From assembly GCF_000740675.1 (NCBI RefSeq), contig NZ_JPXI01000025.1, positions 1 to 64,000 of the forward strand: 64,000 nucleotides of DNA, read 5' to 3'. This DNA is from Massilia sp. BSC265. GTDB taxonomy: Bacteria > Pseudomonadota > Gammaproteobacteria > Burkholderiales > Burkholderiaceae_D. The position numbers and the translations under genes are program-made. This document shows, piece after piece, positions 27,951 to 37,973 of this stretch. The notes below the pieces were generated by a model that saw only the letters and a program-made list of their open reading frames with translations, did no database searches and was not told the DNA's origin. Position 1 is the first letter of the stretch. Each line of letters opens with the position of its first letter.

Positions 27951-28853
27951 TCAGCCTCCGGCGGCCTTGGCCTTTTCAATGCGTTCACGCTGCAGGCGCG
28001 CCTCGAAGCTCTTGACGGCGCCGGCGGCCAGCTTGCGGCAGCCTTCCGGATCGATGAACGGGTTCGATTGCGCCGTCTTCGCCGCCGCCTTGTTGAACGC
28101 ATCGCTGAAGCCCGGATGGGCGGCGATCACGATGTCGCACTTCAGGTTGGCGACCCGGTCGATCGTCTTGCGAAAAGCTGCGGAGCGGTCCGGGTAGTTG
28201 GCGCCGCCGGTGAAGTAGAAGCCGTCGGTGGACACCGCGGTCAGGCTGTCGGCATAGACCATGTCCAGGCAACGCCCTGCCTCGCAGGATTGCCAGGTCC
28301 AGGTAGTGCCGCCGGGCGTGTGGCCGGGGGTGTAGTGCACGGTGAAGCGCAGCGGGCCGACCGACAGGGTTTCGCCGTCCGCGACTTCCTTCACCTGCGC
28401 GACCTTGGGGATGTGGGCGCGCTCCTTCGGGTCGTACTGCGGATCGTCCGTGCCCGGGGTGCCGTCGCGCAGCACCTGGGCGCCGTGCGGGCTGTGGGCG
28501 ACCGTGGCGCCGCTGGCCTTCTGCAGCGCGGCGATGCCGCCGGCGTGGTCGAAGTGGGCGTGCGAGTTCAGGATCAGCTTGACGTCCTTCATCCTGAAGC
28601 CGAGGGATTCGATGTTTTTCTGGATCAGCGGGGCGGACTGTGGCAGTGCGCCGTCGAGCAGGACGTGGCCCTGAGGGCTGGTGACCAGGATGGCGGACAG
28701 GCCGGCGGTGCCGACGTAGTAGGTGTTGCCGTGGATGTTGAAGGGCTTGGCGGGCTGGTTCCATTCGGCGCAGGAACCGCAGTTGATCGCGTCCTGGGCC
28801 AGGGCGCCGTTCGTTGCCAGCAAGAGGGCAACAGTCATCAGGCTTGTTTTCAT
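27951..28853 (-). CDS. Subclass B3 metallo-beta-lactamase
   Basis: 300 residues with signal peptide (1-19, ending ALA-QD). Zinc ligands in B3 order: His98-x-His100-x-Asp102-His103 (SHAHFDHAGG), His178 (TPGHTPGG) and His246 (IAAHPGFSD). The B3-typical N-terminus (CGSCAEWNQPAKPFNIHGNTYYVG) is present and there is no Cys at the B1 site, so it is a B3 enzyme that should hydrolyse penicillins and carbapenems in the periplasm. B3 enzymes such as THIN-B are known from Janthinobacterium, so this is probably resident rather than acquired. No mobile element flanks it and its base composition matches the neighbours. Activity is not shown. Confidence 0.88.
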   Translation of the reverse strand: MKTSLMTVALLLATNGALAQDAINCGSCAEWNQPAKPFNIHGNTYYVGTAGLSAILVTSPQGHVLLDGALPQSAPLIQKNIESLGFRMKDVKLILNSHAHFDHAGGIAALQKASGATVAHSPHGAQVLRDGTPGTDDPQYDPKERAHIPKVAQVKEVADGETLSVGPLRFTVHYTPGHTPGGTTWTWQSCEAGRCLDMVYADSLTAVSTDGFYFTGGANYPDRSAAFRKTIDRVANLKCDIVIAAHPGFSDAFNKAAAKTAQSNPFIDPEGCRKLAAGAVKSFEARLQRERIEKAKAAGG

Positions 28854-28971
28854 GATGTGCTCATTGATCGGTTGTTATCGGAACTGATACTCGACCGTAG
28901 TTGAACATGGAAGTGGCAATTGGAAAACTGTTGTGGGACGAACGGCCATCTACCTGGGACGAAAGCGATCC

Positions 28972-29002
28972 AAAAGAAAAGCCCCGTTCGAAGGCGGGGC
29001 TT
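28972..29002 (-). terminator. ychF terminator
   Basis: AAGCCCCG (28979-28986) pairs with CGGGGCTT (28995-29002), 8-nt loop; on the minus strand a TTTTCTTTTG tail follows. It lies 23 bp after the ychF stop. Confidence 0.9.
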
Positions 29003-29025
29003 GGCATGTGCTCCAGCGGAACAGG

Positions 29026-30117
29026 TTAGACGTTGAACAAGAAGTTCAACACATCCCCATCCTTGACGATGTACTCCTTGCCTTCCGCCCGCATCTTGCC
29101 CGCTTCCTTGGCGCCCGCCTCACCCTTGTAGGCGATGTAGTCGTCGAAGGAGATGGTCTGGGCACGGATGAAGCCGCGCTCGAAATCGGTGTGGATCACG
29201 CCCGCGGCCTGCGGTGCGGTGGCACCGATCGGCACGGTCCAGGCGCGCACTTCTTTCACGCCGGCGGTGAAGTAGGTCTGCAGGCCCAGCAGCTTGAAGC
29301 CGGCGCGGATCAGGCGGTCCAGGCCCGGCTCTTCCATGCCCATGTCGGCCAGGAAGTCCTTCTTGTCGGCGTCGTCCATCTCGGCGATTTCCGATTCGAT
29401 GGCGGCGCTGATGGCCACGATCGGGGCATTCTGCTCGTTGGCGAAGGCGGTCAGCTGGTCCAGCAGCGGGTTGTTGGTGAAGCCGGTGTCCGACACGTTG
29501 GCCACGTACATGGCCGGCTTGGCGGTGATCAGGCTCAGCTGCTTGATCAGGGCCATCTCTTCGGCGTCCAGGCCCAGGGTGCGGACCGGCAGGCCTTCGT
29601 TCAGGTGCGGCAGCACCCTTTCCAGCAGGGCCACCAGCTTGGCGGCGTCCTTGTCGCCCGAGCGCGCCTTCTTCTGCTCGCGCTGGATCGCCTTCTCGAC
29701 GGTGGACAGGTCGGCCAGCGCCAGTTCGGTCTGGATCACGACGATGTCGTCCAGCGGGCTGACCTTGCCGGCCACGTGCACGACGTTGTCGTCTTCGAAG
29801 CAGCGCACCACGTTGACGATGGCGTCGGTTTCACGGATGTGCGACAGGAACTGGTTGCCCAGGCCCTCGCCTTTCGAGGCGCCGGCCACCAGGCCTGCGA
29901 TGTCGACGAATTCCACGATGGCCCGCACCACGCGCTCCGGCTTGACGATGGCGGCCAGCTGGTCGATGCGCGGATCCGGCACCTCGACCACGCCGACGTT
30001 CGGCTCGATGGTGCAGAACGGGTAGTTTTCAGCCGGGATGCCGGCCTTGGTCAGTGCGTTGAACAGGGTGGACTTGCCGACGTTCGGCAGGCCGACGATG
30101 CCGCATTTGAGGCTCAT
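29026..30117 (-). CDS. ychF: Redox-regulated Obg-like ATPase YchF
   Basis: 363 residues, exactly the family size. P-loop GLPNVGKST near the N-terminus, [20 protein letters not shown] as switch region, and a C-terminal TGS domain ending [13 protein letters not shown]. It binds ATP rather than GTP and associates with ribosomes and stress control. I chose ATG 30117 because homologues begin [16 protein letters not shown]; the longer frame reaches into the divergent promoter region. Confidence 0.96.
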   Translation of the reverse strand: MSLKCGIVGLPNVGKSTLFNALTKAGIPAENYPFCTIEPNVGVVEVPDPRIDQLAAIVKPERVVRAIVEFVDIAGLVAGASKGEGLGNQFLSHIRETDAIVNVVRCFEDDNVVHVAGKVSPLDDIVVIQTELALADLSTVEKAIQREQKKARSGDKDAAKLVALLERVLPHLNEGLPVRTLGLDAEEMALIKQLSLITAKPAMYVANVSDTGFTNNPLLDQLTAFANEQNAPIVAISAAIESEIAEMDDADKKDFLADMGMEEPGLDRLIRAGFKLLGLQTYFTAGVKEVRAWTVPIGATAPQAAGVIHTDFERGFIRAQTISFDDYIAYKGEAGAKEAGKMRAEGKEYIVKDGDVLNFLFNV

Positions 30118-30328
30118 GGGAACTCTTTCTATTCGGTGAACGCGGAGCGTGAATGCAGCCTGCTCCAAAACCCCACATTGTAACCTCGGACGCGCCGGGT
30201 TGCCGAAAAAAACGGCGTGCGCCGCCCCGGTTGTTGTGTCCGTTTGCACATCGCCCAGGTGTAAAAGTGTGCATTTTGGCCGGGATTGTTGCTGCTAAGA
30301 TCGCAATTCCCACATTTCCTGGACAGCC

Positions 30329-31042
30329 ATGACTTCGAATGCATTGCAACGCAAGACCTGGCGGCGCCTGCCCACGTTGCTGGCACTGGTTCTGGTAGCC
30401 TACCTGGCAGTCGCAGCTGCATGGGCGTGGATGGTCCTCGACGACGCACTCAGCCTGGCCGTGCCGACGGAAACGGTCATGCTTTCCGAACGCCAGGCCG
30501 TGGTCCTGCTGCGCGTGGAAGACCCGACCTTCTATGATCATGCGGGCCTGAGCCTCGGCCAGGGCCAGGGCGTGGCAACCATTTCATCGGCGGTGGCGCG
30601 CGACCTGTTCCTCGGCGATGGCCGGCTCGACGGCGTGCCGGGCATGCTGCAGGCCGTCTACCGCGGCGTGTTCGCTTGCTGCAAGCGCATCGACCTGGGC
30701 CGCGACGTGATGGCGCTGGTGCTGGACGCACGGATGTTCAAAGCGGAACAGCTGGCGCGCTACACGGCCACGGTCTACATGGGCACCCACCAGGGCCGGC
30801 AGCTCACGGGCCTGGCGCAGGCATCGCGCAGCTACCTGGGCAAGCCGCTCGAGGCGGCAACGGACGAGGAATTCATCCGGCTGGTGGCGATGATCAAGGC
30901 GCCCAACCACTACCATCCGTCGCGCAACCCGGCGGCGCTGGCCGAACGCGCCGCGCGTATCCAGGCACTGCTGCTCGGCAGGTGCGAGCCCGGCGGATGG
31001 TTCGATACCGACTTCGAGGGCTGCGCGTCTAGATCGGCCTGA
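30329..31042 (+). CDS. Divergent peptidoglycan glycosyltransferase-like (GT51) membrane protein
   Basis: 237 residues. One N-terminal membrane helix (about 15-36) is followed by a GT51-like region: VEDPTFYDHAGL keeps the catalytic Glu of EDxxFxxHxG, and VATISSAVARDLFLG corresponds to GASTITQQLARNLFL but has lost the Gln pair. The last part (LGKPLEAATDEEFIRLVAMIKAPNHYHP) matches the domain end. There is no transpeptidase domain. It could be a weak or inactive MtgA-like enzyme. The 3' end overlaps the convergent patatin gene by 14 bp. Confidence 0.75.
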   Translation: MTSNALQRKTWRRLPTLLALVLVAYLAVAAAWAWMVLDDALSLAVPTETVMLSERQAVVLLRVEDPTFYDHAGLSLGQGQGVATISSAVARDLFLGDGRLDGVPGMLQAVYRGVFACCKRIDLGRDVMALVLDARMFKAEQLARYTATVYMGTHQGRQLTGLAQASRSYLGKPLEAATDEEFIRLVAMIKAPNHYHPSRNPAALAERAARIQALLLGRCEPGGWFDTDFEGCASRSA

Positions 31043-32129
31043 TCCGCGACAGGTCGGGCTTGGCCACGAAGGCGGCCAGCTCATCCCGCAGGCGCTGCCC
31101 TTCCCCCATCGCGCGCGTCCAGTTGCGGATGCGCTCGTCATGGTCCAGCCCGTAGAACTTGAAGTCCGCCCGGTCCGGCAGCTTGCCGCGCGGCAGGGTG
31201 CGCAGGAATTCGTCGGATGGCGCGACGATCAGCACGTTGTCGAGCCAGTGGCGGTGGGCGCGTCCCGCCCGGCGCCACGGGAAGCCCTTGTCGAGCCAGC
31301 CCGGCACGATGTGCTGCGTGAAATGCGGGTACAGCACCAGGTCGGTCCCCTCCCCTGCGGCGTTCGCCGCTTTTGCATAGGGCAAGGCCAGGTGGTAATC
31401 GATGATGCCGCCATCCCAGTAGCTGCCCGGCGGCAGGTCCGCGATGCCGGTGACCGGCTTCATGATGAGGGGCAGCGTGCCCGAGGCCAGCAGGCTGGCC
31501 GCGAGGTTCTGGCGCGTGAGCGATGAAAAATGGGTGGTGAAGGCATCGAAGCGCTCGCGCAGCCACGGCGCATGGGCACGGGCGTCGCCGATCACCACGC
31601 GTTCCATCATGCGGCCGAGCCAGGCGCGCGAACAGGCATTGTGCAGGGCGGCCGCGGCGAAACCGCGCAGTTCGGCGCGCGCGTGTCCTGGCGCGGCCAG
31701 GGCGCCCTTGCCGCGCACGGCCAGCAGGTGCAGGCGGTGGTGGGGATGGCTGACGATGTCGTCCTCGTGGCCGCGCACGAACTCGCCCAATAATCCCTGC
31801 ACCACTTCGTCGATCTGCTGCTGGGTCGGTTTCTTGCTGGTGTAGCGCTGGCCCGCGTACAGCTCGCCCAGGCGCGCAAACGCCTTGACGGGGTCGCGCT
31901 GGCAGGCGGCGGCCATGCGCCAGGCGCCGATCGAGGAACCGATGAGCACGCGCTCGCGCGGCGCACCGGGCAGCCATTCGCCGAACATCCACCCGTCGAG
32001 CGCCTGGAAGATCAGGCCCTTGGGGCCGCCGGCCGCGGCCGGCACGATGGCGATGTCCTGCGCGCGCAAGCCCTGCGCGCCGATCTGGGCCAGGGCCAGT
32101 GGCCCGGCGTGGAATGTGAGTGCCTTCAT
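31029..32129 (-). CDS. Patatin-like phospholipase family protein
   Basis: 366 residues. The nucleophile elbow G64-S-S66-I-G68 (LIGSSIGAWRM) and the Asp of the Ser-Asp dyad in GSYWDGGIIDYH match patatins; the oxyanion stretch is AAAGGPKGL. No signal peptide is seen. Predicted to be a lipid acyl hydrolase; substrate unknown. It converges with the GT51-like gene (14-bp overlap, 31029-31042) and its start is 97 bp from the divergent DUF3857 gene. Confidence 0.85.
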   Translation of the reverse strand: MKALTFHAGPLALAQIGAQGLRAQDIAIVPAAAGGPKGLIFQALDGWMFGEWLPGAPRERVLIGSSIGAWRMAAACQRDPVKAFARLGELYAGQRYTSKKPTQQQIDEVVQGLLGEFVRGHEDDIVSHPHHRLHLLAVRGKGALAAPGHARAELRGFAAAALHNACSRAWLGRMMERVVIGDARAHAPWLRERFDAFTTHFSSLTRQNLAASLLASGTLPLIMKPVTGIADLPPGSYWDGGIIDYHLALPYAKAANAAGEGTDLVLYPHFTQHIVPGWLDKGFPWRRAGRAHRHWLDNVLIVAPSDEFLRTLPRGKLPDRADFKFYGLDHDERIRNWTRAMGEGQRLRDELAAFVAKPDLSRIRPI

Positions 32130-32226
32130 GGGCCGAAATTATCGCAGGAAGAGCGTGCTTGCGCAGGCGCAAGGGTGGCATGGACGCGCTGCGTAACATG
32201 GACCGATCGCTTTCGCGGAGCCCGCC

Positions 32227-34095
32227 ATGTCCATCCGACTCGCCTTGTTCCTGATGCTGCTGTTCGCCTGCGGCCGGCCGGCGGCGGCCGACAGCGGGAC
32301 CGACCGTTCGGTCGTCATCGAGCGCCATTGGCAGCACTTCACGGTGGATGCCGACGGCGCCTACACCCTCGATGTCGAATTGGTGAAAACCATCGCCACG
32401 CCAAGCGCCGTCGAACGGCATGCCGAACAATCCATCAGCTTCAACGGCTCGCTCGACAGGGTAGTGTCCGTCGAAGCCTGGACCACCAAGCCCGACGGAC
32501 GGCGCGTGCCGGTCGGGCCGCAGCAGATCCGCGACCAGCACGAAGCCGCATCCGCCGATGCGCCCATGTTCCAGGACACGCGCCTGAAAGTCGTCATCTT
32601 CCCCGGCGTCCAGGCCGGCGACACGCTTACCCTGCGCTATTCCATCCGGCGCCATACGCCGCTGTTCCCCGGCCAGTTCGAAGACTTCACGGTGGCCCGC
32701 CCCTACCGCCACAAGGATTTCCGGCTCACCTACGACCTGCCGGCCGCGATGACGCTGCAGGCGGATGCCGTCGGTTTCGAGCCGGTGGCATCCGAGAGCT
32801 TGCCGGGCCGGCGACGCCATGCCTTCCGCTACGTGGACGGACACAACGAACGCATCGAATCGGGATCGGTAAGCTACCTCGACTACGGCCGGCGGCTGGC
32901 GGTCTCCACCTTCCCCGACTACCCGGCCTTTGCGCGTGCCTACCACGAACGCGCCGTCGTGGCGGCGAAGCCGGACGCTGCCATCGCGGCGCTGGCGAGC
33001 CAAGTCACGCAAGGGCTGGACAGCACGCAGGCGCGGGCAGTCGCGCTGTCGGACTGGGTACGGCGCAATATCCGCTACGTCGCCGTCTACCTCGGACCGG
33101 GCGGCGTGGTGCCGCATCCTGCATCGTCCGTGCTGGCCAACCGCTACGGCGACTGCAAGGACCACGTCGTGCTGCTCCAAGCCCTGCTGGCTGCAAGCGG
33201 CATCCCGTCCAGCGCCGCGCTGGTCAATGGCGACGATGCCTACCGCCTGCCTGCGGTGCCCACGCTGGGCGTGCTGAACCACGTGATCGTCTACGTGCCG
33301 CAGTTGCAGCTCTTCCTCGACCCGACCGCCGGCACGGTGGCGGGCGGCTTCCTGGCACCGAGCCTGCTCGGCAAGCCGGTGCTGCTGGCGGATTCCGGCG
33401 GGTTCGCGGTCACGCCCACCTACCAGCCGGCGCGCAGCCGCACCCTGACGCGCTTCGATATCGCGCGCGACGGCAGCAGCCGCTTCCATGTGCGGCGCAC
33501 CAGCGGCGGTGCCATCGCGGAACCCTACCGCCAGGCCGTCCGCGCCACCCCACAAGCCGAGCGCGAGCGCTTCGTGCGGCGCATGCTGGCAGGGCTCGGG
33601 CAGACGGGGGATGGCCTGCTCGAACCGGGCGAAGCGGATACGCCGGGCCAGGCCGCGCCGACGGACGACTACACGCTGGCGTTCTCCGGCGCCACCGATG
33701 GTTTCCTGCGCCTGCCGGGGCCGGTCGCTTTGGCGACGACCTACAACTTCTGGGGCGGATTGGGCGACGCGGTATTCGACCTGGGCCGCGAGCCGGAGCG
33801 GCGCCAGGAATTCGTCTGCCCCGCCGTCGATGCCGAGGACGAACTGCGCTATGCGCTGCCGCCCCGCACCCGCGTGCTCGCCCTGCCCAAAGGGCTGGTA
33901 GTGGATGACGGCAGGTTCTTCTACCGCTCGCAGTATGCGCGGCAGGGCAAGGAGGTGGTGGTGAAGCGCCGCCTGCAGTTCCGGCATACGGCGGCGACAT
34001 GCACGCCGGAGGATTACCGCCGGATGCGGCCGGCACTCGAGCGCATGATGGGCGACCTGCGCGGGCAGGTCGTGGTGCGGGGACCTTCGTACTGA
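32227..34095 (+). CDS. Secreted DUF3857/transglutaminase-domain protein
   Basis: 622 residues. A signal peptide (1-21, FLMLLFACGRPAAA) leads into a DUF3857 beta-sandwich (about 25-230) and a transglutaminase core (about 255-400) with Cys in RYGDCKDHVVLLQALL, His in LNHVIVYV and Asp in FLDPTAGT, all three retained. The C-terminal part is beta-rich. Proteins of this type are periplasmic in many Gram-negatives and of unknown role. It is a single gene with a normal start. Confidence 0.87.
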   Translation: MSIRLALFLMLLFACGRPAAADSGTDRSVVIERHWQHFTVDADGAYTLDVELVKTIATPSAVERHAEQSISFNGSLDRVVSVEAWTTKPDGRRVPVGPQQIRDQHEAASADAPMFQDTRLKVVIFPGVQAGDTLTLRYSIRRHTPLFPGQFEDFTVARPYRHKDFRLTYDLPAAMTLQADAVGFEPVASESLPGRRRHAFRYVDGHNERIESGSVSYLDYGRRLAVSTFPDYPAFARAYHERAVVAAKPDAAIAALASQVTQGLDSTQARAVALSDWVRRNIRYVAVYLGPGGVVPHPASSVLANRYGDCKDHVVLLQALLAASGIPSSAALVNGDDAYRLPAVPTLGVLNHVIVYVPQLQLFLDPTAGTVAGGFLAPSLLGKPVLLADSGGFAVTPTYQPARSRTLTRFDIARDGSSRFHVRRTSGGAIAEPYRQAVRATPQAERERFVRRMLAGLGQTGDGLLEPGEADTPGQAAPTDDYTLAFSGATDGFLRLPGPVALATTYNFWGGLGDAVFDLGREPERRQEFVCPAVDAEDELRYALPPRTRVLALPKGLVVDDGRFFYRSQYARQGKEVVVKRRLQFRHTAATCTPEDYRRMRPALERMMGDLRGQVVVRGPSY

Positions 34096-34112
34096 TCGAC
34101 CGCCAGATACGT

Positions 34113-34697
34113 TCAGGCGGTATGCAACTGCATCATCGCCACATCCATCTTGCCTTCGCAGCACAGCGGAATGATGCGCAGGGCCTTGTCGATCGATTCC
34201 TCGATCAGTGTTTGTTCTTCACGGCGCGGACGGTGCAGCACGAAGTCGGCCACGGCCTGCTGCAGGTTCAGGCTGCGCGGATGGCCGATGCCGAGGCGCA
34301 GGCGCCAGTACTCCTGGGTGCCCAGGGCGGAGGTAATGTCCTTCAGGCCGTTGTGCCCGCCCGAGGAGCCGCCCTTCTTCAGCTTGGCAACGCCGGGCAG
34401 CATATCGAGTTCGTCGTGCACGACGAGCACCTCGTCCGGATTGATTTTATAAAAGCGCGCCAACGCGCCGACCGACTGGCCGGAGCGGTTCATGTAGGTC
34501 AGCGGTTCCAGCAGCCAGACCTCGTTGCCCGCGATCCGGGTCTTTGCCACCATGGCATTGAAGCGCGACTCGCGCTGCAGGCGGCAGCCCGGCAAGGAAT
34601 TGGCCAGGTTATCGACCAGCCAGAAGCCGGCGTTGTGGCGGGTTTGTTCGTATTCCGGGCCCGGGTTGCCGAGGCCGACGATCAGACGGATGGACAT
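34113..34697 (-). CDS. pth: Peptidyl-tRNA hydrolase
   Basis: 194 residues. Asn11 and the catalytic His21 are in [19 protein letters not shown], and the Asp is in [11 protein letters not shown]. It frees tRNA from peptidyl-tRNA dropped by ribosomes. It lies downstream of rplY and prs on the same strand, the usual order, but 340 bp away because a repeat element and terminator lie between. It converges with the DUF3857 gene, 17 bp apart. Confidence 0.96.
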   Translation of the reverse strand: MSIRLIVGLGNPGPEYEQTRHNAGFWLVDNLANSLPGCRLQRESRFNAMVAKTRIAGNEVWLLEPLTYMNRSGQSVGALARFYKINPDEVLVVHDELDMLPGVAKLKKGGSSGGHNGLKDITSALGTQEYWRLRLGIGHPRSLNLQQAVADFVLHRPRREEQTLIEESIDKALRIIPLCCEGKMDVAMMQLHTA

Positions 34698-34767
34698 GCG
34701 CTGTCTACTTTGATTCTGGGAAAAACAGGATTATCGCCGAAAAACGTGGCGTGACCTTGTGTCGTTC

Positions 34768-34958
34768 GTAGGGGTGATCTGGTCCAGTGGACCGGATCAC
34801 GCTCTACCCGGCAATGGGATCAACCGGTACAGGTACGCCGCCCACGCGTTCAACCAGCAGATGAACAGACGCGCACGGCACATTTCCGTCATTCGAACGC
34901 GTGGGCGGCAACCATGTCACGACATCGCACCCGATACAGGTGCAGCCGCCCACCCTAC
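34768..34958. repeat. Intergenic palindromic element, copy 5 (long)
   Basis: The longest copy. The left end is degenerate (GTAGGGGTGATCTGG with its own stem GGTCCAGTGGACC), and a normal right end GCCGCCCACCCTAC ends at 34958. The middle GCCCACGCGTTCAACCAGCAGATGAACAGACG nearly repeats in copy 7, defining a subtype. Confidence 0.75.
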
Positions 34959-34960
34959 GA

Positions 34961-34997
34961 AAAACAAAAACCCGCCGGGCTAGGCCACGGCGGGTTT
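34961..34997 (-). terminator. Terminator of prs-rplY
   Basis: AAACCCGCC (34968-34976) pairs with GGCGGGTTT (34989-34997), 12-nt loop, followed on the minus strand by TTTGTTTTT. It is 41 bp after the rplY stop. Confidence 0.9.
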
Positions 34998-35038
34998 CGA
35001 CTCCAGCAAGCCGCCGAAGCGGCTTGCAAAGAAAGATA

Positions 35039-35623
35039 TTACTGTGCAGCTTCGGTCGAAGCGGCGCCACGCGGGATCGAAGTGGTCACCAGGGTCAGGT
35101 TCTGGCCGTGGGTCAGCGCGGTCACGCCTTCCGGCAGGGTCAGGTCGTTCACGTGGATCGACTGGCCGGCTTCCAGCTTGCTCAGGTCGACTTCGATGAA
35201 CTCCGGCAGTTTGCCCGGCAGGCAAGCCACTTCCAGTTCGTTGGCCACGTGCGAGATCACGGCGCTGCTCAGCTTGACGGCCGGCGAGATCTCGGCGTTG
35301 ACGAAGTGCAGGGTGACCTTGGTGTGGATCGGCTTCGATGCGTCGACGCGCTGGAAGTCAGCGTGCAGGACCAGTTGCTTGTATGCGTGCATCTGGAAGT
35401 CGCGCAGCAGGACTTGCTGGGTCTGGCCTTCGATTTCCAGGTCCAGGACCGAACCGTGGAAAGCTTCTTTCTTGAGCGCGTGGAACAACGCGTTGCCGTC
35501 CAGGGCGATCAGTTGCGGGGCTGCGGCGCCACCGTAGATGATGCCCGGGGTCTGGCCGGCGTTGCGCAGGCGGCGGCTCGCTCCGGTCCCCTGCTGAGTG
35601 CGGTTGAATGCGACTACTTTCAT
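35039..35623 (-). CDS. rplY: 50S ribosomal protein L25/general stress protein Ctc
   Basis: 194 residues: an N-terminal L25 domain that binds 5S rRNA and a C-terminal TL5/Ctc domain, so it is the long form, about twice E. coli L25. I chose ATG 35623 (MKVVAFNR); the frame upstream is not coding. It lies 195 bp after prs and is followed by a strong terminator. Confidence 0.95.
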   Translation of the reverse strand: MKVVAFNRTQQGTGASRRLRNAGQTPGIIYGGAAAPQLIALDGNALFHALKKEAFHGSVLDLEIEGQTQQVLLRDFQMHAYKQLVLHADFQRVDASKPIHTKVTLHFVNAEISPAVKLSSAVISHVANELEVACLPGKLPEFIEVDLSKLEAGQSIHVNDLTLPEGVTALTHGQNLTLVTTSIPRGAASTEAAQ

Positions 35624-35818
35624 GTGAAACTCCAAAAATAAACGGGTCCGAATGCCGGCACGAATGCCGACCCGGCAACCCAGTGGTGACTGCCCCGCGA
35701 CCAGGGCAGTCGTGAACAAGCGCCGTACTGCGCGCTCAAGAATGCGGAAAACCCAAGATGTTACAACGGCGCGCCGGCTTTTCAGCCAGGCGCGCCGCAA
35801 AAAACGACGTGTTGTTGC

Positions 35819-36769
35819 TTAATCGACGAACAGCGAGATGACCGAATCGCCCTTCACGATCCGCTTGAAGGTCTCGGCCAGCAGCGGTGCGCAGGTCAGC
35901 TGGCGGATCTTGGTGCAGGCGGCGCCGGCCGGGCTCAGCGGGATGGTGTCGGTGACGACCAGCTCGTCGAGCGGGGAATTCTGGATGCGCTCGATTGCCG
36001 GACCCGACAGGACCGGGTGCGTGCAATAAGCGATGACTTTCTTGGCGCCGCGCTCTTTCAGCACTTCGGCAGCCTTGCACAGCGTGCCGGCGGTGTCGAC
36101 CATGTCGTCCATGATGACGCAGTTGCGGCCTTCGACTTCACCGATGATGTTCATGACTTCCGACACATTCGCCTTCGGGCGGCGCTTGTCGATAATCGCC
36201 AGGTCGCAGCCGAGGCGCTTGGCCAGCGCACGGGCGCGCACCACGCCGCCGACGTCCGGCGACACGACCAGCAGGTCGTCGTAGTTGCGCTTCTGCAGGT
36301 CACCCAGCAGGATCGGCGATGCGTAGATGTTGTCGACCGGGATGTCGAAGAAGCCCTGGATCTGGTCGGCGTGCAGGTCCATGATCAGGACGCGCTCGAC
36401 GCCGGCTTCTTCCAGCATGTTGGCGACGACCTTGGCCGAGATCGCGACGCGCGCCGAGCGCGGGCGGCGGTCCTGGCGGGCGTAGCCGAAGTAAGGGATG
36501 GCGGCGGTAATGCGACCTGCCGATGCGCGCTTGAGCGCGTCGACCATCAGGATGATTTCCATCAGGTTGTCGTTGGTCGGTGCGCAGGTCGATTGCAGGA
36601 CGAAGACATCCTTGCCGCGCACGTTCTCGTTGATCTCGACCATGACTTCGCCGTCCGAGAACTTCGAGACGACTGCTTTTCCAAGAGGAATGCCGAGGTT
36701 CTTAGCGACCCCCTCTGCTAGTGCCGGATTGGCGTTGCCGGTAAAAACCATCAGGTTTTCGTAAGCCAT
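35819..36769 (-). CDS. prs: Ribose-phosphate pyrophosphokinase
   Basis: 316 residues. It makes PRPP from ribose-5-phosphate and ATP. The PRPP loop [14 protein letters not shown], the flexible-loop block [16 protein letters not shown] and [17 protein letters not shown] are all present. ATG 36769 is the family start (MAYENLMVF). It lies just downstream of tRNA-Gln on the same strand, as in other Burkholderiales. Confidence 0.97.
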   Translation of the reverse strand: MAYENLMVFTGNANPALAEGVAKNLGIPLGKAVVSKFSDGEVMVEINENVRGKDVFVLQSTCAPTNDNLMEIILMVDALKRASAGRITAAIPYFGYARQDRRPRSARVAISAKVVANMLEEAGVERVLIMDLHADQIQGFFDIPVDNIYASPILLGDLQKRNYDDLLVVSPDVGGVVRARALAKRLGCDLAIIDKRRPKANVSEVMNIIGEVEGRNCVIMDDMVDTAGTLCKAAEVLKERGAKKVIAYCTHPVLSGPAIERIQNSPLDELVVTDTIPLSPAGAACTKIRQLTCAPLLAETFKRIVKGDSVISLFVD

Positions 36770-36913
36770 GGAGGGAGTCCCAAGAAATGCGTTGTTGAGT
36801 CTGGAAAAACAATCAGCCGGATGAACCGGCTGATTAGCTTGTAGATGCGCGCATGGGCGCTGCACCTTGGTTTATCCCGCTGGAGGATCACGCCTCGACA
36901 GCCGGGAAAACTT

Positions 36914-36990
36914 TGGCAGGGGAACAAGGATTCGAACCTTGGTATGCCGGAATCAAAATCCGGTGCCTTAACCAGCTTGGCGATTCCCCT
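36914..36990 (-). tRNA. tRNA-Gln (anticodon UUG)
   Basis: 77 nt, with CCA encoded. Acceptor AGGGGAA/TTCCCCT with discriminator G; anticodon stem CCGGA/TCCGG with loop TTTTGAT, giving anticodon TTG; T arm CAAGG-TTCGAAT-CCTTG. It lies between ispE and prs on the same strand. Confidence 0.97.
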
Positions 36991-37062
36991 ACACGACTGA
37001 ACTGCTTGCCGTTACATTCTACGTATTTTAACGTCTAACGTCGCGACAGGCAAAATTTTATT

Positions 37063-37956
37063 CTACAACTCATTGATTTGCAAGAGCGATTTCATCGGGT
37101 GGCTCGCCAGCGAATGCGCTTTCCAAGCCTTCCATCGTTTTGGCACCTGCGCCACTACCTGGTCCGCTTCACGCTCGCCGGAGAAGGCACAAAACACACA
37201 TGCCCCCGAGCCAGTCATCCTGGCATCGCCGTAACCGCTCAACCAGCTCACCGCCTCTGCTACCGGCGGGAACAGGCGCTCAGCCACGTCCTGCAAATCA
37301 TTCTTTCCGAAGCCAATCTGCTTGCCTGAAGCAGCGAGCCTGCTGGAAAAGTCCGCTATTGTAACGGGCTTTGTATCCCTCGTCAAATCCGGTGCGGAAA
37401 AAATTGCTGGGGTCGGCACTGCCACGCCCGGTTCGAGCACGACGTACCAGCAATCCGGGCCAGGCACGGCTTGCAGGGTCTCGCCCACGCCTTCCGCAAA
37501 CGCGGTTTCGCCGAACAGGAAGAAGGGGATGTCGGCGCCGAGCGGCAATCCCAGGTCCATCAGCTCCTGTTGCGTCAATCCGGCCTGCCACAGGTGGTTG
37601 GCGGCCATCAGCGCAGTGGCGGCATCCGAGGAGCCCCCGCCCAGCCCGCCGCCCATCGGCAGGACCTTGTCGATGGCGACATCGATGCCCGGCGGCATGC
37701 GGCCATGGCGGCGCGCATATTCCGCCTGCAGCAGGCGCAGCGCGCGCACGATCAGGTCCTGGTCCTGCGGCACGCCCGGCACCTCGGTCGTGCGGACGAT
37801 GCGGTCATCAATGCGCAGGTCGAGATGCAGGGTGTCGCCGTGGTCGATCAGCTGGAACACGCTTTGCAGCAGGTGGTAGCCGTCGGCGCGGCGGCCGGTC
37901 ACGTGCAGGAACAGGTTGAGCTTGGCCGGAGCCGGGCAGTTGTGAAGCGAACGCAT
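37063..37956 (-). CDS. ispE: 4-diphosphocytidyl-2-C-methyl-D-erythritol kinase
   Basis: 297 residues of the GHMP kinase family. The ATP loop PMGGGLGGGSSDAATAL, the N-terminal PAKLNLFLHVTGRRADGYH and C-terminal DARMTGSGACVF motifs are present. It phosphorylates CDP-methylerythritol in the MEP isoprenoid pathway. It lies 17 bp after lolB and before tRNA-Gln, the usual order. Confidence 0.96.
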   Translation of the reverse strand: MRSLHNCPAPAKLNLFLHVTGRRADGYHLLQSVFQLIDHGDTLHLDLRIDDRIVRTTEVPGVPQDQDLIVRALRLLQAEYARRHGRMPPGIDVAIDKVLPMGGGLGGGSSDAATALMAANHLWQAGLTQQELMDLGLPLGADIPFFLFGETAFAEGVGETLQAVPGPDCWYVVLEPGVAVPTPAIFSAPDLTRDTKPVTIADFSSRLAASGKQIGFGKNDLQDVAERLFPPVAEAVSWLSGYGDARMTGSGACVFCAFSGEREADQVVAQVPKRWKAWKAHSLASHPMKSLLQINEL

Positions 37957-37973
37957 GAATTCCAGTCCTGTCC

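Larger units (their letters stand above)
34698..35038. other. Intergenic region between rplY and pth
   Basis: 341 bp holding palindromic element copy 5 and the rplY terminator. No gene is seen. The pth promoter must lie here, but I cannot point to a convincing one. Confidence 0.6.

Noticed and set aside
31029..31042. Overlap of the GT51-like and patatin genes as a possible annotation error or frameshift
   Set aside because: Both frames are coherent to their stops; a 14-bp convergent overlap is normal.
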